Positions 17,352-21,673 of a stretch of DNA of 21,673 bases are shown here, piece after piece (within the stretch, counting starts at the first letter, position 1; each line of letters starts with the position of its first letter). The stretch comes from an uncultured Erythrobacter sp. (lineage in GTDB: Bacteria; Pseudomonadota; Alphaproteobacteria; Sphingomonadales; Sphingomonadaceae). The stretch spans positions 1 through 21,673 of the forward strand of contig CAJXTZ010000040.1 in assembly GCA_913061345.1 (NCBI GenBank), in the 5' to 3' direction. Under the pieces are notes generated by a model. The model was not told where the DNA came from and did not search any database. It saw nothing but the letters and a program-made list of their open reading frames with translations. Both the position numbers and the translations under genes were made by a program.

Positions 17352-18837
17352 CACAGAAGACGCGACGCTCGCGCTGATGCGGATGGACTTTGCCTTCTTC
17401 CTGCGCTTCGCCTTTGACGAGCTGGGCGGGATGGGGACCTATAGTCACAACTGGCATATCGATGCGATCATCCACCAGCTGGACCGGGTGCGGACCTGTG
17501 ACAATCTGCGGCTGACAGTGAACATGCCGCCCCGCCATCTCAAGTCGGTCACCATCTCGATTGCCTGGGTCGCATGGATGCTGGGACGCAATCCTGCCCT
17601 CCAGTTCCTGTGCATCAGCTACGGGCAGGACCTGGCCGATGACCATGCCCGCCAATGTCTCCAGATCATGAACAGCCGCTGGTACCGCGCGGCGTTCCCT
17701 AGCCTCAGGCTCACGCGCAAGGCGGTGTCCGACTTCAAGACCACTGCCGGGGGTGGGCGAATGTCGAGTTCGGTTGATGGCGTGACCACCGGCTTTGGCG
17801 CTGACATCATAATCGTCGATGATCCGATGAAGGCGCAGGATGCGATGTCGGCCAGGGCGCGGGAGAAGATCGAACGCTGGTTCGATGGTACGCTGGTCCA
17901 GCGACCCAACAGCCAGGAGACTGGCGCAATCCTGCTGGTGATGCAGCGGCTGCATGAAGGCGATCTGGCAGGCCTTTTGAAAAACCAGCCCGAGTGGCAT
18001 GAGCTGTGCCTTCCAGGGATTGCCGAGACGGATGAGGACGTCCCGGTTGGGCGGGGGCGGGTGTACAAGCGCCGCGAAGGCTGCGCGCTGCATCCTGCCC
18101 GGATGTCGCTGGCAAAGCTGTATGAGCGCAAAGCGGCTAACCCGTTGGTCTTTGCCGCCCAGTTCCAGCAGGCGCCCATTCCCTCGGTCGGCAACATCAT
18201 CGATCCTGCCTGGCTGATGAGCTATGAGCGCGAAGAGCTGGACCTGACCTATGGCCAGATCGTCCAGTCCTGGGATACCGCCAGCAAGGATAATCCGTTC
18301 AACGATTACTCGGTCTGTATCACTGCACTTATCCAGGGCAAGCTGGTCTACATCCTCGATGTGTTCCGCGCGCGGCTGAAGTTCCATGAGCTTAAAACAA
18401 GGTCCATCGACCTGGCGCGGGCCCATGATGCCAAGGTAATGCTGATCGAGGATGCGTCGTCGGGCACTGCGCTCCTCCAAACATTATGGGCCGAACAGCC
18501 GCCGGGCGTGCCGTATCCGATCCCCCGGCGGCCCGAGGGAGACAAGGTTCAAAGAGCCTTCAGCGCCAGCGCGATGATCCAGGCCGGCCGGCTTTATCTT
18601 CCCCGCAAGGCGCACTGGCTGGGCGATTTTACCAGCGAACTCCTCGGGTTCCCGCTGTCGGCTCACGACGATCAGATCGATGCTCTCTCGCAGCTCCTCC
18701 TCTGGGTGCTGAACAACGACCGCTTCCGTCCCGCGCCGCTGGAAGGTCCGGAAGAGATGGATCCGGATACGTCGGCCCGGTTAGGCGACGAACACGACGG
18801 CTATTTGCCCGAGGACGAGGATCCGTGGGGTGCGTGA
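17338..18837 (+). CDS. terL: Phage terminase large subunit (packaging ATPase-nuclease)
   Basis: This 499-residue protein is the motor that cuts and pumps phage DNA into capsids. Counting from the GTG start, the ATPase half has a Walker A variant PPRHLKS (64-70) and Walker B IIIVDDP (157-163). The RNase H-like nuclease half has SWDTASK (D313), MLIEDASSG (D372) and HDDQIDALSQ (D445/D448), so all acidic catalytic residues seem intact. Length is normal for the family. It starts within the DUF5681 gene. Normally a portal gene would follow; here a reversed, broken GIY-YIG gene begins 13 bases after the stop, so the packaging module is isolated. Confidence 0.95.
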   Translation: MTGVSTEDATLALMRMDFAFFLRFAFDELGGMGTYSHNWHIDAIIHQLDRVRTCDNLRLTVNMPPRHLKSVTISIAWVAWMLGRNPALQFLCISYGQDLADDHARQCLQIMNSRWYRAAFPSLRLTRKAVSDFKTTAGGGRMSSSVDGVTTGFGADIIIVDDPMKAQDAMSARAREKIERWFDGTLVQRPNSQETGAILLVMQRLHEGDLAGLLKNQPEWHELCLPGIAETDEDVPVGRGRVYKRREGCALHPARMSLAKLYERKAANPLVFAAQFQQAPIPSVGNIIDPAWLMSYEREELDLTYGQIVQSWDTASKDNPFNDYSVCITALIQGKLVYILDVFRARLKFHELKTRSIDLARAHDAKVMLIEDASSGTALLQTLWAEQPPGVPYPIPRRPEGDKVQRAFSASAMIQAGRLYLPRKAHWLGDFTSELLGFPLSAHDDQIDALSQLLLWVLNNDRFRPAPLEGPEEMDPDTSARLGDEHDGYLPEDEDPWGA

Positions 18838-18850
18838 TGGTGTTTGATAA

Positions 18851-18964
18851 TCAGTTTGCGTTGAGCCCATGGCTGCGAGTATGGAGCCGCTCCTTCCAGC
18901 TGGCCTCGAGCCGCACTATGTCGGCCTGATCAAGATCGGGAGAGGTTCTCTGGAGGATGCTGAA
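18851..18964 (-). pseudogene. GIY-YIG nuclease gene, C-terminal piece (split by IS200-like element)
   Basis: These 38 codons on the minus strand read FSILQRTSPDLDQAD, then IVRLEASWKERLHTR and SHGLNAN before the stop. This is the C-terminal part of the small GIY-YIG family seen in phages and bacterial genomes (FSIL...E..WK..L.TR..GLN.N). Joined directly to 19491-19643 it makes a continuous frame (..RPEDLK+FSILQ..). The gene converges on terL with 13 bases between the stops. Function is lost here unless the element excises. Confidence 0.85.
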
Positions 18965-19409
18965 TAACTGACCGACTGACGCCGGTAGGATCATGTCGAG
19001 GGCTGAAGCCGTTTTTGTGGGTATGTCGGTCGAGATAGTGCATGATGATATCATCGGTGATGTTGCCGGATGTGGTTGAGAAGTAACCTCGTTGCCAGAA
19101 GCGTTGGCCCCAGTAGCGCTTGCGGATGTGTTCGAATTCCTGTTGGATCTTGCGCGACGAGCGCCCCTTGGCACGGCGCACAAAGTCACTGACTGATACA
19201 TGCGGCGGGATATCGACGAACATATGCACGTGATCGCGCGAAAGAGCTCCATTGACGATGGTCACGCCCAACTCATCGCAGACCTGCTTGATGATCTCGC
19301 GCACACGGAGCCGGACGTCGCCGTGCAGCACCTTGTAGCGATACTTCGGCGCCCAAACGAGATGATAGCGATGATGAAATGTTGTGTGAAAACCGGAACG
19401 ATACGCCAC
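18930..19409 (-). CDS. tnpA: IS200/IS605-family Y1 transposase TnpA
   Basis: This 159-residue HUH single-strand transposase has H60-V-H62 (HVHMFVDIPP) as metal-binding histidines and Y125 (IIMHYLDRH) as the nucleophile; no accessory TnpB is encoded. Residues 1-148 are coded within the element. The last 11 residues and the stop come from the interrupted GIY-YIG gene, so the tail is not native to the element. All catalytic residues are present, so it may still be active. Confidence 0.93.
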   Translation of the reverse strand: MAYRSGFHTTFHHRYHLVWAPKYRYKVLHGDVRLRVREIIKQVCDELGVTIVNGALSRDHVHMFVDIPPHVSVSDFVRRAKGRSSRKIQQEFEHIRKRYWGQRFWQRGYFSTTSGNITDDIIMHYLDRHTHKNGFSPRHDPTGVSRSVIQHPPENLSRS

Positions 19410-19490
19410 AGGCTACAGACCGAGTCTTTGGCTGAAGCCAGTATCCGACTGAAGTCGCAGGGGTTCCTCCCCGAAAGAGGGGACTCTAAA
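18965..19490 (-). mobile_element. IS200-like insertion sequence, 526 bp, inside a GIY-YIG gene
   Basis: Ends were inferred by rejoining the interrupted gene: GCTGAA (18959-18964) plus CTTCAG (19491-19496) restores the frame. Two shared A bases leave a two-base ambiguity (18963-19488 is equivalent). There is no target duplication, as expected for IS200/IS605. Short palindromes with the core GRCTGAAGYC occur near both ends (19001-19010, 19430-19439, 19447-19456), and a small hairpin flanks the loop GAAAGA at 19468-19482. These are the kind of subterminal stem-loops TnpA recognises. Confidence 0.82.
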
Positions 19491-19643
19491 CTTCAGATCT
19501 TCGGGCCGGCTGCGTTTCAGCTCGCGGGTTCCGCCGTGACCACTGCGGGCGTATTCCTGCCAGCGGCCGTGGATATTGTCAGCGCCATAGGCTGAGCCGA
19601 CATATCCTGACTGAAGGGCGGTATCGTAGATCAGGTAGATCCC
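19491..19643 (-). pseudogene. GIY-YIG nuclease gene, catalytic N-terminal piece (5' end missing)
   Basis: Read on the minus strand from 19643, these 51 codons give [20 protein letters not shown] followed by [18 protein letters not shown]. This contains the name-giving GIY and YVG motifs and the conserved Arg (R27) and Glu (E30). Upstream of GIY the frame gives only unrelated sequence, because a piece of a carboxylase gene is fused there. Most family members have further residues before GIY, so the start and any N-terminal domain are gone. The matching C-terminal part is at 18851-18964. Confidence 0.85.
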
Positions 19644-19812
19644 GCGCCTGGACCGGGTCGATCACTCCGTCATCCCAGAGCCGCGCGGTGGCGTAATACG
19701 GGTTGCCTTCGTCTTCGTATTTCTGGCGGATCGGTTCCTTGAACGCCTCCGCCTGTTCCGGCGTCCAGCTATCCGCATCGCAGTGGACGGTCGCCAGCAC
19801 GCTTGCCGCCTG
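19639..19812 (-). pseudogene. Fragment of methylcrotonyl-CoA carboxylase beta subunit (C-terminal region)
   Basis: Fifty-eight codons on the minus strand match the end of the carboxyltransferase subunit of leucine degradation. They run [46 protein letters not shown]. In the full-length protein QAASVLATV is preceded by MGGE; here it is preceded by unrelated sequence, and after ARD the expected VLGL..SA..N is missing. Both ends are abrupt. No other carboxylase sequence occurs in the window. The piece is a dead fragment, moved by recombination or created by assembly error. Confidence 0.8.
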
Positions 19813-20058
19813 GGCGGCCATCGCAAGCGGCTGCTCGAACCGAACCGGGCATTGGTGATCGATCTGGTGAAAGCCGTGCCGGAAATCACGCTCAAGGCGC
19901 TGGTGGCGCAGCTGGCCGAACAGGGCATCACGACCAGCACGGTATCGGTGTGGCGGCTGGTGCGCTCGGAAGGGCTGCGCTTTAAAAAAACACTGTTCGC
20001 CGTCGAGCAGTTGCGACCGAAGATCGCGCGCCGGAGCGAGCAGTGGAAGAAGTATCAG
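19813..20058 (+). pseudogene. IS630-type transposase fragment (5' and 3' truncated)
   Basis: The plus strand codes for [19 protein letters not shown], then [22 protein letters not shown]-like helix-turn-helix sequence ([19 protein letters not shown]) and [11 protein letters not shown]. This is the region between the DNA-binding and DDE domains of IS630 transposases. The first about 60 residues and the whole catalytic domain (normally starting FIDETW) are missing. The frame runs without a break into an IS3 transposase piece, giving a hybrid ORF with no known counterpart. Confidence 0.75.
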
Positions 20059-20402
20059 GAAGCCCTGAAGGAAGCGCTGGCGCGCTACGGCAACCCTGAG
20101 ATCTTCACTACGGACCAGGGTAGTCAGTTCACCGGCCAAGCCTTTACCGGCGTGTTGCTGCGCGAAAAGATCGCCATCAGCACATGGACGGCCGGGGCGC
20201 ATGGCGCGACAATCTCATCGTCGAGCGCCTGTGGCGTTCGGTCAAATACGAGGAAGTCTATCTACATGCCTATAGCGCCGTCAGCGAGGCACGGTGCTCG
20301 ATCGGTCGCTATCTAGGCTTCTACAACAGCCGCAGGCCGCATTCCACAACCGAAAAGGCACGCGAAAAACTCCGCAAAGCCTACCCCATCAAAGAGTCAT
20401 AA
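20059..20402 (+). pseudogene. IS3-family OrfB transposase fragment, frameshifted (IS407-like)
   Basis: Sequence resembling the second half of an integrase-core DDE transposase: [19 protein letters not shown] holds the second catalytic Asp. Two extra bases near 20183 shift the frame, and [12 protein letters not shown] continues in another frame as ERLWRSVKYEEVYLHAY and YNSRRPHSTTEK to the stop at 20402; the third catalytic residue is the Glu of ERLW. The N-terminal half and OrfA are missing. It cannot encode an active enzyme. Confidence 0.85.
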
Positions 20403-20413
20403 TCTCTGTGGTG

Positions 20414-20427
20414 CGGTACTAGTACCG
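20414..20427. repeat. Perfect 14-bp palindrome
   Basis: CGGTACTAGTACCG, 12 bases after the IS3-fragment stop. It could be the remnant of an element end or an operator. No second copy is seen in the window. Confidence 0.45.
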
Positions 20428-20517
20428 TTGGATCTCCCGGTCCCAGACGGACAAATGCCCGGCAATCAACCGTGTGTGGAAGGTAATGCCGCGCAGGCGA
20501 TGGTCGGAATAGACGCC

Positions 20518-20545
20518 TTGACTTTAATGAACATGACAATAATAT
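20518..20545 (+). promoter_or_regulatory. Possible promoter for the LysR-type gene
   Basis: TTGACT (20518-20523), 16 bases, then TAATAT (20540-20545). The -35 is close to consensus and the -10 matches at four of six positions. It is 245 bases before the start codon, so a long leader would result. Confidence 0.35.
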
Positions 20546-20695
20546 GCAAACTTGACAAACGAAAAAAAAAATAGAGGGTTGAAAAGTGCCTTGCCTGACT
20601 GGGGTGCGGCTCCCGCTTGTTTTCATCGGCATAGTCGTGACGTTTGCTGGATTTCCGTGCAGTGTCGCTGTCGACGACCGCCAGCGAAAGATGCC

Positions 20696-20715
20696 TGAGA
20701 TGAATCTGCATCTCA
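20696..20715. promoter_or_regulatory. Inverted repeat, candidate LysR-type binding site
   Basis: TGAGATG-AATCTG-CATCTCA: two 7-base arms around a 6-base spacer, 75 bases before the regulator start. Interrupted dyads like this are typical autoregulatory sites of LysR-type proteins. It is inferred from position only. Confidence 0.45.
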
Positions 20716-20790
20716 TGGGCTACGGGACAGGCAGGTGTTTCTGCGCACCCGTCTTCCATGGCGCCACACCGCAATTTTGGGAAAGATCCG

Positions 20791-21625
20791 ATGGATCTTA
20801 GCAGACTGAGAGAAGTGGATCTCAACCTGTTGACGGTTCTGCGGGCCGTAATCGAGTACAGGTCGGTTTCCCGGGCGGCCGAGGCTCTTGGCGTATCCCA
20901 AGCTACGGTCAGCAAGGCGGTGGCCAAGCTGCGTTCGGCCCTGAATGACGACATATTCATCAGAAGTTCGGGCGGCATCCAACTGACCGCCCGAACCATC
21001 CTCATACGCGATACAGTGTTCGAGATCACCGACAAGGCCATCGAAATCCTGGGCAGTTCTGAATTCAACCCTCTCGGCGGTCATGTTTTGATTTCGATCG
21101 CATGCGACGAAATCGTCGCATCTTTCGTCATCCCACGCGTTGTCAACAAGCTTGGAGCACGGATTTGCGGGAGAACCTATTCCGTGCAAATACAGGGATT
21201 GAGCAATACATCATACGACGAAAATACAGATTACTTCTTCATATTGCATAGCTCCATGTACACGGAAGAAAGTCTCCCAAAAAACATGCGAATGAGAACA
21301 TTGGGTAAGGCAAGTCTAAAGTTAATTATCAGGGATAACCACCCACTATTATCCGATAAGTCAATTAATATTATTAAGGATTATCCAAGGGTCGATCTCA
21401 TCCTCCAGTACGCCAGCCTGAACAACAGAGTGATCAAGTATAAGGGGGAAACATTCAGCATCCACCATAGCGATGCCAGTCTGACAACCCCCTTCCTCTT
21501 CACGGCGATCCAGCTCCTTCGCGACCGGGACGCCTTCCTATTGTGTCCTCTCGTTTCGTCAAGATCTCTTCAAGGAACAGGACTGCAAGCGATCGACGCG
21601 GCGAAGCTCGGCATCGAGGTTGAAG
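20791..21625 (+). CDS. LysR-family transcriptional regulator, 3' end missing
   Basis: The 278 genuine residues begin with the family's winged helix-turn-helix (DLNLLTVLRAVIEYRSVSRA, then LGVSQATVSKAVAKLR). The effector-binding domain follows from about residue 90 (LISIACDEIVASFVIPRVV). The start at 20791 has GGGAAAG seven bases upstream and begins at the usual MDLSRLREVDLNLL; an upstream ATG at 20758 adds 11 unrelated residues. From 21626 the DNA is sequencing adapter, so the apparent last 14 or so residues (ending SYTHLTLPTKRIV) are not real; 20-30 native residues are probably missing. Target genes are unknown. Base composition in the effector half is visibly lower in GC than the housekeeping half of the window. 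Confidence 0.88.
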
Positions 21626-21673
21626 CTGTCTCTTATACACATCTGACGCTGCCGACGAAGAGGATAGTGTAGA
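21626..21673. other. Illumina Nextera (Tn5) adapter contamination at contig end
   Basis: Positions 21626-21644 are the 19-base Tn5 mosaic end (CTGTCTCTTATACACATCT). Positions 21645-21658 are the Nextera read-1 adapter tail (GACGCTGCCGACGA). Positions 21659-21666 (AGAGGATA) are the reverse complement of a standard i5 index, and 21667-21673 begin the flow-cell primer. None of this is genomic. Confidence 0.97.

Larger units (their letters stand above)
20403..20790. other. Lower-GC intergenic region before the LysR-type gene
   Basis: These 388 bases contain no gene I can defend. Notable contents are the 14-bp palindrome at 20414, a protein-like short minus frame ending at 20419 (DHRLRGITFHTRLIAGHL; no family recognised), an A-run at 20561-20571, a possible promoter at 20518-20545 and an inverted repeat at 20696-20715. 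GC falls clearly from about 20515, suggesting a join between unrelated DNAs near there. Confidence 0.5.

Noticed and set aside
17242..18480. A 412-codon minus-strand open frame
   Set aside because: It is antisense to terL, whose motifs are unambiguous; long shadow frames are common in GC-rich DNA.
18837..18929. A 30-codon plus-strand frame (MVFDNQFALSPW..) starting on the terL stop, which could be a truncated portal gene
   Set aside because: The opposite strand in the same bases gives a clear GIY-YIG C-terminus that rejoins its N-terminal half; the short plus frame has no family likeness.

Overview
This looks like the end of a draft-assembly contig from a GC-rich alphaproteobacterium. The family-level guess is Sphingomonadales, perhaps Erythrobacteraceae. 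It rests on overall gene content: an alphaproteobacterial-type bc1 operon encoding Rieske, cytochrome b and cytochrome c1, a PepN/PgeF pair, and a YdbS/YdbT-like pair of bacterial PH-domain proteins. That assignment is inference. That this is a contig end is shown directly: the last 48 bases are an Illumina Nextera/Tn5 adapter with an index.

Region 1 (1-9567, all minus strand) is ordinary chromosomal housekeeping DNA. It holds a partial tRNA-Gly(TCC), an OmpA-like lipoprotein coupled to an NhaP-type Na+/H+ antiporter with a C-terminal RCK domain, and adenine phosphoribosyltransferase behind the cytochrome bc1 operon (petA-petB-petC). Peptidoglycan-editing factor PgeF and aminopeptidase N follow, the two genes overlapping.

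Region 2 (9618-14742) is also chromosomal. An SDR-type NAD-dependent epimerase homologue is divergent from pepN. An EamA transporter is translationally coupled to a threonine-aldolase-like enzyme. A small GNAT-like acetyltransferase is divergent from the aldolase. Last come two coupled bacterial PH-domain membrane proteins.

Region 3 (14743-15429) has no gene but is highly structured. First comes an array of at least six GC-rich hairpins (14773-15006). Then comes a lower-GC segment with seven copies of TTCCCA/TGGGAA, two near-perfect palindromes and the probable promoter of the next operon.

Region 4 (15430-18837) is a compact, translationally coupled, phage-derived cassette: a ParB-domain/DNA methyltransferase fusion, a DUF5681 protein (possible small-terminase-like partner) and a terminase large subunit with intact-looking ATPase and nuclease motifs. 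No portal or capsid gene follows. Instead a GIY-YIG nuclease gene lies head-on to the terminase and is broken by a 526-bp IS200-like element (18965-19490). Exact removal of that element restores its reading frame.

Region 5 (19639-20402) is a patchwork of gene scraps: the C-terminal 58 codons of a methylcrotonyl-CoA carboxylase beta subunit, the middle of an IS630-type transposase and the frameshifted C-terminus of an IS3-type transposase. Each is joined abruptly to the next. This may be a graveyard of insertions or a chimeric assembly.

Region 6 (20403-21673) is a lower-GC non-coding leader followed by a LysR-family regulator. The regulator runs into the sequencing adapter at 21626, so its last residues are artefactual. 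The most interesting real biology is the methylase/DUF5681/terminase/GIY-YIG cassette with its palindrome-rich leader.
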